64,000 bases of DNA from a virus. The position numbers and the translations under genes are program-made. The notes under the pieces are model-generated. The model was not told where the DNA came from, did no database searches, and saw only the letters and a program-made list of their open reading frames with translations. Positions within the stretch are counted from its first letter, which is position 1; each line of letters begins with the position of its first letter. The stretch is from IMG/VR virus record IMGVR_UViG_3300033144_007704, positions 1 to 64,000 of that record. One strand, given 5' to 3'. Positions 23,295-31,565 of this stretch are shown here, piece by piece.

Positions 23295-23498
23295 ATGAAA
23301 TTATATGAGGTACCGAGAAATACAACGATTATTATTGTGGAAAACAAAGTAACCGTTCCCCCCGATTCGCTGGAAATAAAGAAAGGGGACATCCTTAAAT
23401 TTTCACATACGGGTGGAATGTATTCTTATTGTGAGGATAAATATGGAAATATTGTCCATCCGGCTGCCTGGACAGAAGTGGAGAATAAAGGGGGATAA
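23295..23498 (+). CDS. Conserved small phage protein (KLYEVPRNT type)
   Basis: 67 residues from ATG at 23295. KLYEVPRNTTIIIVENKVTVPP, then EIKKGDILKFSHTGGMYSYC and HPAAWTEVE match a small beta-rich protein common in phages and of unknown role. The TnpB element ends only three bases before the ATG and has removed any ribosome site, so expression may now depend on the element. Confidence 0.7.
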   Translation: MKLYEVPRNTTIIIVENKVTVPPDSLEIKKGDILKFSHTGGMYSYCEDKYGNIVHPAAWTEVENKGG

Positions 23499-23701
23499 TG
23501 ATGAAAAAAGCTATGGTAGAGCACAAAGCCATCTATGTCGATTTAATTTGGACATGTCCCTATTGCGGGATGAAAAATGAGATAAAGAATTTTTACGTGA
23601 ACCCATATAGAGCATTGGCTGAAAATTTACCAGACGAATGTTGTATGGCTTGTAACGAATTTGCGGAACTAACCTCATACATAGACAGGGATGAAGAATG
23701 A
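23498..23701 (+). CDS. Zinc-binding small protein
   Basis: 67 residues behind AAAGGGGGATA, overlapping the previous stop. CPYCGMKN and CCMACNEF supply a zinc site. A second ATG follows directly (23501). It overlaps the next gene by four bases. Confidence 0.6.
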   Translation: MMKKAMVEHKAIYVDLIWTCPYCGMKNEIKNFYVNPYRALAENLPDECCMACNEFAELTSYIDRDEE

Positions 23702-24078
23702 GACAAAATCCATTTGAAAAATATTTAGGGCAGGAGGATCATCTTCAATTCCAGATTATGTGGTATATTTATGATCAATACAGGAATAGGTGTTTGTTTT
23801 TTCACGTACCAAATGAAGCGAAGCGAAGCGCCTTTGAGCGATTCAAGTTTAAATGGCTTGGAGCAAGAAGGGGCGTTTCAGACATATTGATATTAAGATC
23901 TGGACCAAGATTTCTTGCTATGGAAGTGAAGGTTATTTATGCAAGCGGAGCTAAGAATCGATTAACTCCGGATCAGAAAACGTTCCTAGAAGACGTGAAG
24001 AAATATGACGGAGAATCTGTGGCAGTCTGGACATTTGAGGAAGCCAAGAAAATAATTGATGAATTCATGAAGGATTAA
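23698..24078 (+). CDS. VRR-NUC domain nuclease
   Basis: 126 residues, the whole length of a stand-alone VRR-NUC phage nuclease. LFFHVPNEAKRS, WLGARRGVSDILIL, and LAMEVKV provide the conserved glutamate/aspartate and EVK motif of this PD-(D/E)XK-like fold, followed by LTPDQKTFLEDVKKYDGESVAVW. VRR-NUC enzymes cleave branched or structured DNA during repair and recombination. In phages they often sit with recombination genes, not obvious here. Confidence 0.85.
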   Translation: MRQNPFEKYLGQEDHLQFQIMWYIYDQYRNRCLFFHVPNEAKRSAFERFKFKWLGARRGVSDILILRSGPRFLAMEVKVIYASGAKNRLTPDQKTFLEDVKKYDGESVAVWTFEEAKKIIDEFMKD

Positions 24079-24232
24079 TATATCTGTTATAATGAAAATT
24101 CTGGTGAATATCGCAGGAGCGATGGCGTTTTATTGGATGTTTTATTCGTTATAATGAACATTTATCCGGACATTCATCTGGACATCAACAAATAATTTAC
24201 AACATCAATTGGTATCAAGTAACGGACATTTT
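24079..24232 (+). other. Intergenic region with short GGACAT repeats
   Basis: No gene seen. The stretch holds four short CGGACAT/TGGACAT units before the terminator and a TATCGCAGGAGCGATG segment that also occurs inside the gene at 24780, suggesting a small duplication. Confidence 0.3.
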
Positions 24233-24260
24233 AACGGACATTTTGTCCGTTATTTATTTT
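24233..24260 (+). terminator. Rho-independent terminator
   Basis: AACGGACA (24233-24240) pairs with TGTCCGTT (24244-24251), loop TTT, followed by ATTTATTTT. It ends the unit with the VRR-NUC gene. Confidence 0.8.
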
Positions 24261-24270
24261 AGGAGGAGAA

Positions 24271-24783
24271 ATGTTAGAATTAAGGAAAGTATTTTTAAGT
24301 GATGAGTTTTATGAAAAATATAATGAAATATCGAGAGACTTTCTGCAATTGTTTAAAGACGGCAAGAGGGTTAGAGATGTTTTATACAGAAAGGGAACGG
24401 GATGCGGAGAGCTTGAGGATCCTTATTTTTTGTTGATAAAATATTCAGAAGACTATTATGACGATCACGTCACTAAAGATCCCAAAAAAAAATTGCATTT
24501 AAAAGAGGAGTGGTGTATATTGGATCGAAACGGTAATGAAAAAGTAATATTTGATCAATTTAAAGTACCGTGTTTACAGGGAGGTTTAATATATGTTATA
24601 GACCACAGATATTACAATATAGAGACTGGAAAATTATACTGCGAATCTTATTCTTCGATGGAATCAGAGATTTATTTATTTATTGAAAATAAATATGATA
24701 AAGACAAATCAAAACGAGGCGTTCTTAAAATAAATAAACTGGATGGCAGCGTTGAGCTTTTTAAAGATGAGGAGAAATTATGA
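24271..24783 (+). CDS. Hypothetical protein
   Basis: 170 residues behind TAGGAGGAG. Acidic, with IEDHRYYNIETGKLYCESYSSMESEIYLF-like tyrosine-rich strands in the middle that look like a repetitive beta structure. No family recognised. ATGA overlap with the next gene. Confidence 0.65.
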   Translation: MLELRKVFLSDEFYEKYNEISRDFLQLFKDGKRVRDVLYRKGTGCGELEDPYFLLIKYSEDYYDDHVTKDPKKKLHLKEEWCILDRNGNEKVIFDQFKVPCLQGGLIYVIDHRYYNIETGKLYCESYSSMESEIYLFIENKYDKDKSKRGVLKINKLDGSVELFKDEEKL

Positions 24784-24992
24784 TAGACAATTACGGCGTC
24801 TTTGCATATCGCAGGAGCGATGAAGAATATATTACTAGTGATGTTTTTTTTGAAACTGAAAAAGAAGCGATTGAATATGCAAGATGTTTAGAGGAAGAAT
24901 ATCCAAAAGATAAATATTTCATTCAAATCTGGTTAGAAGATAAAGAGGGATATTTCGGTAATAGCGGCGAACCGATATGGGATAATTATTAG
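24780..24992 (+). CDS. Small acidic hypothetical protein
   Basis: 70 residues. YGVFAYRRSDEEYITSDVFFETEKEAIEYARCLEEE has the strand-helix pattern of many small phage proteins. No family recognised. GATGAGGAGAAAT ribosome site in the previous gene. Confidence 0.6.
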   Translation: MIDNYGVFAYRRSDEEYITSDVFFETEKEAIEYARCLEEEYPKDKYFIQIWLEDKEGYFGNSGEPIWDNY

Positions 24993-25007
24993 TTAATTGG
25001 AGGGAAA

Positions 25008-25685
25008 ATGATCATATTCAAAGTAGTAAAGTGGAGCAAGTCGCGTAAATGTTATGTTTCTTGTTTAGCTTTTAATAAATATATGTTGGAATATATCGAG
25101 GGTAAAATTACTAGGGCGATAAAGGGAACGCCAGTGATGTGTTTTGATACATTTAATAATGCTAATCAATTTATGGAGGAAGTCTTTACCGGAGAAGAGA
25201 TTAGGAAATTCAAAATAAAAGTTATCAAAGTAAAATCGATAGGGAAAAGAATAATTCCTCGATATTATACCGACAATTATGACGACGATGAATTAGATAA
25301 GTTTTATGAAAATTTAAAAAAGTGGGCGGAAGGTCATTATTTATTGCATTACAGTTATAGTCAAGAATCGCCCAATCGGGGAACAGTATGTTATCCAGCA
25401 GTCAAAGTGCTGGGATTTGAGGAGAAATTAACTGAATTAGAAAAATTGCAACAATTTAAACGAGACGTTATTGCGGAAATATCTGGAAATTATTGCGATG
25501 AATGCGAAAAAATAGATGGTGATTATTCTGTTGAAACTTTTTATGATCCGGAGAAAAGAGCATTTGTTTGCAAAAGAGGGCACGAAGAAGATTTTGAATG
25601 CAATTACAGACACGAGACAGAAAAAGGGCTTATGGATAGGATTCGTGGAATAATAGAAGCCTTAGATAGATTGGAGGCAACATAA
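25008..25685 (+). CDS. Hypothetical protein with late cysteine/histidine site
   Basis: 225 residues behind TTGGAGGGAAA. The last third has NYCDECEKIDGD and CKRGHEEDFECNYRH, enough ligands for a zinc site. The first part is alpha/beta and basic. No family recognised. It overlaps the next ATG by one base. Confidence 0.6.
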   Translation: MIIFKVVKWSKSRKCYVSCLAFNKYMLEYIEGKITRAIKGTPVMCFDTFNNANQFMEEVFTGEEIRKFKIKVIKVKSIGKRIIPRYYTDNYDDDELDKFYENLKKWAEGHYLLHYSYSQESPNRGTVCYPAVKVLGFEEKLTELEKLQQFKRDVIAEISGNYCDECEKIDGDYSVETFYDPEKRAFVCKRGHEEDFECNYRHETEKGLMDRIRGIIEALDRLEAT

Positions 25686-25999
25686 TGAAACGATATAAAG
25701 TTAACATAGAGCATGGTGTTTTCGGAAACAACAGCACGCCTATTTCAATAGAAGAGAGAATTATGATGAGTAAAATCCTAACAAGACAAGAATGTCTATC
25801 ATTAGATATCGGCACATACAACAAAGCCGTGGAGTTGCAGCAAAAAAAGAGCAAAAATAGAAATGCGACTATGCATATTTGTGAATATTGTGGAAGAAAA
25901 TATTCAATTTGTTGTATTTGCGATACCGCAGAAGAGAGATGGAATAAAATTTTAGAAAAAGTACGAGAAGCGTCTGAGCTATCAGCATTTCAAGAGTGA
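25685..25999 (+). CDS. Hypothetical protein with CxxC zinc site
   Basis: 104 residues behind GGAGGCAACATA. ATMHICEYCGRKYSICCICD has two CxxC units. N-terminal VFGNNSTPISIEERIMMSKILTRQEC. A short frame follows at about 26000-26080 (helical, NEIKAELKAVKMPKQ) without a clear start. Confidence 0.6.
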   Translation: MKRYKVNIEHGVFGNNSTPISIEERIMMSKILTRQECLSLDIGTYNKAVELQQKKSKNRNATMHICEYCGRKYSICCICDTAEERWNKILEKVREASELSAFQE

Positions 26000-26077
26000 G
26001 GTCAAAGATAAGTTGAATGAAATAAAAGCCGAATTGAAAGCAGTTAAAATGCCGAAACAAGTTATGTGGGATACAAT

Positions 26078-26299
26078 ATGAGCATCGATATAGTTACCGG
26101 ATTTGGAAGGCGAACCTGTAGGATTTGTAACAAATCTATCGAAAAAGGAGATCTCCATTTGCGGTTCGATGGCGGATATAAAGGGCAGGCAGATAATATA
26201 TGTAAGAGCTGTCTGTGGAAATTAGCGTTTAAGCTTGTTATGGGAATCGATATGGATTTATCTGACTCAGAGAAAAAGGAGAGCGTAGATGAAAAATGA
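26078..26299 (+). CDS. Zinc-binding small protein
   Basis: 73 residues from the ATG at 26078. RTCRICNKSIEKGDLHLRF and ICKSCLWKLA make a treble-clef-like zinc site, as in many small nuclease-related or HNH-like phage proteins, but no catalytic residues are visible. It overlaps the next gene by 11 bases. Confidence 0.6.
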   Translation: MSIDIVTGFGRRTCRICNKSIEKGDLHLRFDGGYKGQADNICKSCLWKLAFKLVMGIDMDLSDSEKKESVDEK

Positions 26300-26648
26300 A
26301 AAAGAAGCGATAGCCTTAATGGGAAGATATGAAACAATTACATTAGAGGAGATTCAAGAAGTTTGGCGAGACGACGGATTGTCTTACGCCAGAGCATTAA
26401 CAGGTTTTGGTGAAACATCTACATGTACTCTTTGTTTAACTCGCAAGGTGGACAATAGGTGTTGGACAGACAGCTGTGATGGTTGTTTTTGGGGAGATAT
26501 GCCCACGGGACATTGCAATGCTGGCAGTAGCCATAAAACATATTTGGCCATACGAATGGCTCACACCCCGAGGGAATTATTTAATGCCTATCGTGAAAGA
26601 GCGAAATATATGCGAAAAGTCTATAACGTATGGAAGGAAAATAAGTGA
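26289..26648 (+). CDS. Cysteine-rich hypothetical protein
   Basis: 119 residues. The middle is CTLCLTRKVDNRCWTDSCDGCFWG...CNAGSSHKTY, six cysteines that could bind two metals. Flanking helices are charged. AAAAAGGAGAGCG ribosome site. GTGA overlap with the next gene. Confidence 0.6.
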   Translation: MKNEKEAIALMGRYETITLEEIQEVWRDDGLSYARALTGFGETSTCTLCLTRKVDNRCWTDSCDGCFWGDMPTGHCNAGSSHKTYLAIRMAHTPRELFNAYRERAKYMRKVYNVWKENK

Positions 26649-26992
26649 ATAGATATAAGCGAGATGTATTTTATAATGTCAGGAAGTTAACATTAGAAGA
26701 CAAGGTAGATCTGCTGAATACAGCCTATGGGATCGCAGATGAATGGTGGGTAGACATATTGGATTGTAGCAAAAGTTATGCTCGTCAGAAAATTGAAATG
26801 GATTTTGAAACCATTATGGAGAAATTTAGTGATTCTGCCTACTTTGTGTTTATTCACCGCAGATATATCGATAATTATCTTGAAATAGGATTCAGCGCAA
26901 TGTTGACGCCTGATTATTTTTTATGGTTGCATCTGGATAAAAAACATATTGCGATGTTGGTGAAAAAATTTAATTTAAAAGCCATGGAATAG
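26645..26992 (+). CDS. Hypothetical protein, GTG start
   Basis: 115 residues from GTG at 26645 overlapping the previous TGA. Helical, with aromatic-rich end (SAMLTPDYFLWLHLDKKHIAML). No family recognised. Confidence 0.55.
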   Translation: MNRYKRDVFYNVRKLTLEDKVDLLNTAYGIADEWWVDILDCSKSYARQKIEMDFETIMEKFSDSAYFVFIHRRYIDNYLEIGFSAMLTPDYFLWLHLDKKHIAMLVKKFNLKAME

Positions 26993-27004
26993 GGATGAAA
27001 TAAA

Positions 27005-27346
27005 ATGAAAGCGTTAATTAGGATTCAGTCGCTTGTTCCGGTGACTATCAAGAAAAAAGGGGAATGGTTTATCGCTAAATGTGAACAGTTCGATGTAGTG
27101 ACTCAGGGCAGAACAGAGAAGGCAGCAAAAAGAAATCTTGAAAGTGCAATAATGGAATTTTTTAAAATCGTCGGGATTGAAGAATCTTATCATCGGTGCA
27201 GCTTTAAATTAAAACAGATAAAGATATTTACCGATGCTGAAATGGAAAACATGAGAAGCTCTTGTAAGTTATATAAAGAGCATCTTAAAAAATATTCTAA
27301 TGTGAATCCGAAAATTCAGAATGAATTAGCCAAAGAGTCTTTATAA
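27005..27346 (+). CDS. HicB-like (UPF0150) domain protein
   Basis: 113 residues. VPVTIKKKGEWFIAKCEQFDVVTQGRTEKAAKRNLESAIMEFF has the ribonuclease-H-like HicB core (strand with W, then CxxxDVxxxGxTxxEAxxNLxxAI). HicB proteins are usually antitoxins for HicA, but no HicA toxin is next to it and the C-terminal DNA-binding region is not evident. It may be a solo regulator or decoy antitoxin. Confidence 0.65.
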   Translation: MKALIRIQSLVPVTIKKKGEWFIAKCEQFDVVTQGRTEKAAKRNLESAIMEFFKIVGIEESYHRCSFKLKQIKIFTDAEMENMRSSCKLYKEHLKKYSNVNPKIQNELAKESL

Positions 27347-27372
27347 AATTTAAGGAAGAGAAAGGAGAAAAA

Positions 27373-27600
27373 ATGACAAGAGCACAAGCCCAAGAGAAAG
27401 CTGAAGTATTAAACGGCATACCGAGCCGCGAGTTATATTGCCCATTAACTGGACAGATGTGTAATCCGCATTGCGTATGCTTTGTAAAACATTATATTGT
27501 TGCATATCGCGATGAGCCAAGTTCAGATGCCGCCGAAAAATTTGTTATTAAAGGCGGTCGCTGTAATAATCCAATGCTGATTGAAAGGGGGTTGGCGTGA
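27373..27600 (+). CDS. Small cysteine-rich phage protein
   Basis: 75 residues behind AAAGGAGAAAA. LYCPLTGQMCNPHCVCFVKHYIV with a later C in GGRCNNP matches a small cysteine-rich protein seen in other phages, unknown function. GTGA overlap with the next gene. Confidence 0.6.
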   Translation: MTRAQAQEKAEVLNGIPSRELYCPLTGQMCNPHCVCFVKHYIVAYRDEPSSDAAEKFVIKGGRCNNPMLIERGLA

Positions 27601-27833
27601 AAAACATTGATAAAACTTGGATATCAAAAACGAGAATACCCGAAACGGCGCAGATGAAAGAATGGACACTGGAAGAGTCCATGGATTTCTTAAGTAATTA
27701 TTACTATCAGTTTGCCCGTATTTTTGAAATGTTTGAAATTGCGGGATTAATCTGGGGGAACGGACACCATATAGCTCAGTATTTATCTGCGGAAGCCTGT
27801 AAGTTACTGAAAGAAAGATGGATCGGAAAATGA
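27597..27833 (+). CDS. Hypothetical protein, GTG start
   Basis: 78 residues from GTG at 27597, overlapping the previous TGA and preceded by AAGGGGGTTG. ESMDFLSNYYYQFARIFEMFEIAGLIWGNG forms helices. ATGA overlap with the next gene. Confidence 0.6.
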   Translation: MKNIDKTWISKTRIPETAQMKEWTLEESMDFLSNYYYQFARIFEMFEIAGLIWGNGHHIAQYLSAEACKLLKERWIGK

Positions 27834-28045
27834 AAGAAGACAAAATTGTAATAACGTTAAAGAGGAAAGTCCTTTCCGATCAAATGGAAAAAATTGAAGA
27901 TAAAATCAAAGAGCTTCTGATGAGTGAGAGCGTTGCAGCAGAGGTGTGCAACACAGTTACACACAATGAACAAATCGTTACATATGATGATATTGAAGAA
28001 TGGAGAAAAAATCAAACACCTCTAAAGGAAAGAGGGGAGGAATAA
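27830..28045 (+). CDS. Helical charged hypothetical protein
   Basis: 71 residues from ATG at 27830 (ATGA junction; an ATG 12 bases upstream is in frame). KIVITLKRKVLSDQMEKIEDKIKELLMSE looks like a strand and a coiled helix. Overlaps the next ATG by one base. Confidence 0.6.
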   Translation: MKEDKIVITLKRKVLSDQMEKIEDKIKELLMSESVAAEVCNTVTHNEQIVTYDDIEEWRKNQTPLKERGEE

Positions 28046-28416
28046 TGGGATGTTTTAGTTATTTATGCAAAGAATGTGGAGAACCGGTTAATTCTGATAG
28101 TTTTTCTGGAGAACATTGCACTATTTATTTGCTCAAAGAAGGAAAGGTTGTTGAACAAATGACAGGACAATATAACAGTTACGGAGGGGTTCTTCAGGAT
28201 AAATCATTAGAAAGTGTTAAATGGGGAACTGATGAGTGGGATAAATTGCTTGATTTACATTTTAACAGCAATAAGGGCGACGGTTTCGCTATTGTTCACA
28301 GCGATTGTCAACACGGTAATATTCCAACAACCATATCTGAAGAAGATCCTAATCAAGGATGGGGAGAATACAAACATTCTATAGGTTCTCCAAAGATCGA
28401 GAAGAAGGGAAAATAA
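28045..28416 (+). CDS. Conserved MGCFSYLCKECG-type protein
   Basis: 123 residues from ATG at 28045 behind GAGGGGAGGAATA; a longer frame has no ribosome site. MGCFSYLCKECGEPVNSDSFSGEHC, then LLKEGKVVEQMTGQYNSYGGV, is the opening of a very widespread phage and bacterial protein of unknown function with a zinc-binding N-terminus. Confidence 0.75.
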   Translation: MGCFSYLCKECGEPVNSDSFSGEHCTIYLLKEGKVVEQMTGQYNSYGGVLQDKSLESVKWGTDEWDKLLDLHFNSNKGDGFAIVHSDCQHGNIPTTISEEDPNQGWGEYKHSIGSPKIEKKGK

Positions 28417-28614
28417 ATGAGAACAGAGAGCATAAAAGTAATTCGAATCGACGGAGTTCCAGAGCAGTTTGCCTCAATAATTTTTGACGGATATCATAAA
28501 TATGAAGAATTCGAAGACGATGAGCCTATAGAATTAATCATATCTGGAAAAAGATATATGGTTAGATATAGCGAACTTCTCAAAGCCGTAACTAATTTTC
28601 TGTCTCCGAGATGA
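28417..28614 (+). CDS. Small acidic hypothetical protein
   Basis: 65 residues directly after the previous stop; GAGAAGAAGGGAAAATA is the ribosome region. TESIKVIRIDGVPEQFASIIFDGYHKYEEFEDDEP looks like a small beta-alpha fold. No family recognised. Confidence 0.55.
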   Translation: MRTESIKVIRIDGVPEQFASIIFDGYHKYEEFEDDEPIELIISGKRYMVRYSELLKAVTNFLSPR

Positions 28615-28633
28615 AGAAAACAGGGATGCCATT

Positions 28634-28840
28634 ATGAGTTCCGGATTAATTTCTAAACATGTCGGCCATAACGAATATATTCGATTACAGGAAAAATATG
28701 AAGAAGAAATGATGGATCCTTTACAGATCATAGATGCCTCTAAGCCTTCGCCTCCCGCGATAATGCCAATGCCGTTTTTTAATGATCCTGAATTCATGGA
28801 TACAATACAGGTCTTATTTGGTGAAAATCTTAAAAAATGA
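28634..28840 (+). CDS. Small hypothetical protein
   Basis: 68 residues. Helical first half (EYIRLQEKYEEEMMDPLQI), proline-rich middle (SKPSPPAIMPMPFFNDPEF). ATGA overlap with the membrane protein that follows. Confidence 0.5.
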   Translation: MSSGLISKHVGHNEYIRLQEKYEEEMMDPLQIIDASKPSPPAIMPMPFFNDPEFMDTIQVLFGENLKK

Positions 28841-29013
28841 AATTTACATTAAGGTTTATAGGTTTTATTATATTTATGGTGATAATATTTTACTATATTA
28901 TCGATGCCATTAAAATGAAGAATAGCACAGAGGCTTATTTAATATCCGGAATAGGATTTATCGTGGCGACTTCCGTAATTCTGGTATGGCTTAGTCGCTC
29001 AAAAAAAGAATAG
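28837..29013 (+). CDS. Small two-span membrane protein
   Basis: 58 residues with two hydrophobic spans (FIGFIIFMVIIFYYII and ISGIGFIVATSVILVWL) joined by a short polar loop and ending SRSKKE. It is too short for the usual minimum-length gene scans. Holin-like architecture, but no lysis gene is next to it. Confidence 0.55.
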   Translation: MKFTLRFIGFIIFMVIIFYYIIDAIKMKNSTEAYLISGIGFIVATSVILVWLSRSKKE

Positions 29014-29038
29014 CGATGTCGATAAAAAGGAGATTAAA

Positions 29039-29722
29039 ATGACATTAAAGAAATTTTTAAAAAAAGTAAATGGGAAAGAAAGCGATATTGTTGAATATAG
29101 CAATATTGAGGTTTTAGAGGCCGTAAAACAAAACGGGTATTCACTGCCATATGTGAAGAACCAAACTGAAGATATTTGTTTAGATGCCGTAAAACAAGAC
29201 GGGTATTCACTGCGATATGTGAAGGACCAAACTGAAGATATTTGTTTAGATGCCGTAAAACAAGACGGGTATTCACTGCGATATGTGAAGGACCAAACTG
29301 AAGATATTTGTTTAGAGGCCGTAAAACAAGACGGAGATTCACTGCCATATGTGAAGGACCAAACTGAAGATATTTGTTTAGAGGCCGTAAAACAAGACGG
29401 GTATTCACTGCGATATGTGAAGGACCAAACTGAAGATATTTGTTTAGAGGCCGTAAAACAAGACGGGTATTCACTGCAATATGTGAAGAACCAAACTGAA
29501 GATATTTGTTTAGAGGCCGTAAAACAAAACGGAGATTCACTGCAATATGTGAAGAACCAAACTGAAGATATTTGTTTAGAGGCTGTAAAACAAGACGGGT
29601 ATTCACTGCAATATGTGGATAAATCTATATTTTCAAGAACAAGGATTATCACATTAGATGAAAAAGAAATCGAAATATCAGAGGAATCTTATCAAAGTTT
29701 TAAGAAACAATTTAAAAGCTAA
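29039..29722 (+). CDS. DUF4116 repeat protein
   Basis: 227 residues with eight tandem 22-residue repeats (consensus AVKQDGYSLRYVKDQTEDIC with LE) between residues 28 and 193, the last one shortened. This is the DUF4116 repeat, found in bacteria, amoebae and giant viruses, where repeats stack as helix pairs. The repeat starts with a Lys/Glu-rich cap (LKKFLKKVNGKESDIVEYSN) and ends in a SFKKQFKS tail. The DNA copies are nearly identical, so expansion is recent. Role unknown, possibly protein-protein binding. Confidence 0.85.
   Translation: MTLKKFLKKVNGKESDIVEYSNIEVLEAVKQNGYSLPYVKNQTEDICLDAVKQDGYSLRYVKDQTEDICLDAVKQDGYSLRYVKDQTEDICLEAVKQDGDSLPYVKDQTEDICLEAVKQDGYSLRYVKDQTEDICLEAVKQDGYSLQYVKNQTEDICLEAVKQNGDSLQYVKNQTEDICLEAVKQDGYSLQYVDKSIFSRTRIITLDEKEIEISEESYQSFKKQFKS
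29120..29617 (+). repeat. 66-bp tandem repeats (about 7.5 copies)
   Basis: The unit starts GCCGTAAAACAAGACGG and repeats every 66 bases with very few changes, some of them at the same codons (TAT/GAT, CGA/CCA/CAA). Synonymous sites are also conserved between copies, so the array results from recent slippage or unequal crossing-over rather than protein selection alone. Confidence 0.9.
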
Positions 29723-29816
29723 GGTGCATATAGCGATAATAAGGTTTATATTAATGACCACAACTGAGGCATAAGTAAAGTTTCGAGTAAATATATAAAC
29801 CAAAATATTTTTTTTC

Positions 29817-30185
29817 TTGACAAATAAACTTAAATGGCTCGATGTCGCTTATATGAATTTTTTAACAAAAAATGATTGGAACATAATTAAAAAACAATAT
29901 CATCTTGCTTACGAAAGAATAGGACAAAACCAAAAGTTAATAGGTCATCCGGAAAACGATAGAGATCTATACGATTGCTTTGATGATAATGGAATTTATG
30001 TTTATCCAACTTGGTTTGGATTTAATATCTGCGGAATAAAAGATGATGTCTTAAACGTATTCCTTATGATTAAGGGAGTTGAAGATATGGCGGCTCGCGT
30101 AGATGCTGAGAAATCAGCTTTTATGCGAGCTTTTGAATTACTAAACAAAAAATTATTGGAGGAATATGAAAACAAAAGACATTAA
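29817..30185 (+). CDS. Hypothetical protein, uncertain start
   Basis: 122 residues if the TTG at 29817 is used, 110 from the ATG at 29853; neither has a good ribosome site. Contains NDRDLYDCFDDNGIYVYPTWFGFNICG and a helical end (DAEKSAFMRAFELLNKKLLEEYEN). It overlaps the next gene by 20 bases. Confidence 0.5.
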   Translation: MTNKLKWLDVAYMNFLTKNDWNIIKKQYHLAYERIGQNQKLIGHPENDRDLYDCFDDNGIYVYPTWFGFNICGIKDDVLNVFLMIKGVEDMAARVDAEKSAFMRAFELLNKKLLEEYENKRH

Positions 30186-31515
30186 GTTAAGTAAAAGATT
30201 GAAGGACTTATCTAACAGGGTTATAAGTTTATATGATGAAGTCGAGTCGCAGAGAATAGTGGCCAAATATTTCGGAATATCAAGAGCGGCTGTTCAAAGA
30301 ATATTGGCTGTGAACGGAAAGGCTTCGTTGCCATTTGAAAAAAGTAAAGATAGCGAAATATCCGAGTCAAACAATGAACAAGATTATGAAGAGACGGATA
30401 TTAAAGAGAAGATTATCCCGAACAACAAAAAGACGCCTATTTGGGACGAAAGACAGGAATCTGCAACCGGAACTATAATAACTGCCAAAAAACCAAAAAC
30501 ATTAGAAGATGCCACTAAGTTATTTAAAGTTGATATGGATATCTGGATAGCAGAGAGAATGGTTATTAACTCGTGGGATGTAACAAATCGGAAGGGTAAA
30601 TCTTTTACTAATTATCAAGTAAAAGTATGGTTTAAGAAAAAAGCTGATGAAGTTAATCCAAAAGAATTGGCTGAAATCTTTATAGATCAATTATCCGGGC
30701 ACGATCCCTTTGAATATAAGGATATTGTTTTTAAGGAATCACCAGAAGAAAATTTATTGGAAATCACAAATTTTGATCTCCATTTAGGACGATTAGGATG
30801 GCACCGGGAATCCGGTGAAAATTATGATATTAAAATAGCAAAAGAAAGATTCATGGATTCAATTTCCGATCTGCTCAAAAAAGCGAAACCGTTTAGTTAT
30901 TCTAAAATATTATTTCCAGTAGGTAATGATTTCTTTAATGCCGATACCTCAGAAGATACAACAACGTACGGAACTAAGGTTGATTCAGATGTTCGCTGGA
31001 AAAAAAGAACCAAAGAGGGCAATGCTTTATTGATAGCCGGAATAGACATGTTGAGACAATCGGCTCCAGTTGATGTGATAATAATTAGTGGTAATCATGA
31101 TTGGATGACCATGTTTTTCGCAGGGGAATATTTGACTGCCTGGTATAAAAAATGTAAAAACGTAAATATAGATAATAGCGAAAAACAAAGAAAATATTAT
31201 TACTGGAAAAGCGTATTATTGGGCTTTACTCATGGCGATAAAGAAAAACCGGTAGATTTGTTTGCTATTATGGCGGATGAACAAAAACTTAATTGGGCTA
31301 AAACAAAATTTCGCGAATGGCATATTGGACATATTCATCATGAGAAATCCATTGATTATAAAGGTGTAGTTGTGAGATGGTTAAAGTCATTAGCCTCAGC
31401 AGACGAGTGGACATATAGTAAGGGATATATAGGATCTATTAAAGGAAGTCAGGCGTTCCTCTGGAATGATAAACAGGGATTGATAGCCAATTTCCATAGT
31501 AATATTATTATATAA
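30166..31515 (+). CDS. Phage metallophosphoesterase with N-terminal helix-turn-helix
   Basis: 449 residues. Residues 8-48 contain a helix-turn-helix (QRIVAKYFGISRAAVQRILAVNG). After a charged linker, the calcineurin-like phosphoesterase core carries the metal motifs in order: NFDLHLGRLG, VGNDFFN, ISGNHDWMT, GFTHGD and WHIGHIHHE. Such phage enzymes probably cleave phosphodiester or nucleotide substrates. The fused DNA-binding domain suggests it acts on or near DNA. Length is usual for this two-domain phage family. Confidence 0.8.
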   Translation: MKTKDIKLSKRLKDLSNRVISLYDEVESQRIVAKYFGISRAAVQRILAVNGKASLPFEKSKDSEISESNNEQDYEETDIKEKIIPNNKKTPIWDERQESATGTIITAKKPKTLEDATKLFKVDMDIWIAERMVINSWDVTNRKGKSFTNYQVKVWFKKKADEVNPKELAEIFIDQLSGHDPFEYKDIVFKESPEENLLEITNFDLHLGRLGWHRESGENYDIKIAKERFMDSISDLLKKAKPFSYSKILFPVGNDFFNADTSEDTTTYGTKVDSDVRWKKRTKEGNALLIAGIDMLRQSAPVDVIIISGNHDWMTMFFAGEYLTAWYKKCKNVNIDNSEKQRKYYYWKSVLLGFTHGDKEKPVDLFAIMADEQKLNWAKTKFREWHIGHIHHEKSIDYKGVVVRWLKSLASADEWTYSKGYIGSIKGSQAFLWNDKQGLIANFHSNIII

Positions 31516-31565
31516 AGCAACATTTAGTAAAAATAGAGGTTTATGGAAGATACTATTTAACAAAT

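Noticed and set aside
29120-29617. Regular repeats that could suggest a CRISPR array
   Set aside because: The 66-bp units are coding, in frame and have no unique spacers; they encode DUF4116 repeats.
28999-29652. Long minus-strand open frames opposite the DUF4116 gene
   Set aside because: They are shadows produced by the in-frame repeats on the other strand; no ribosome site and no domain.
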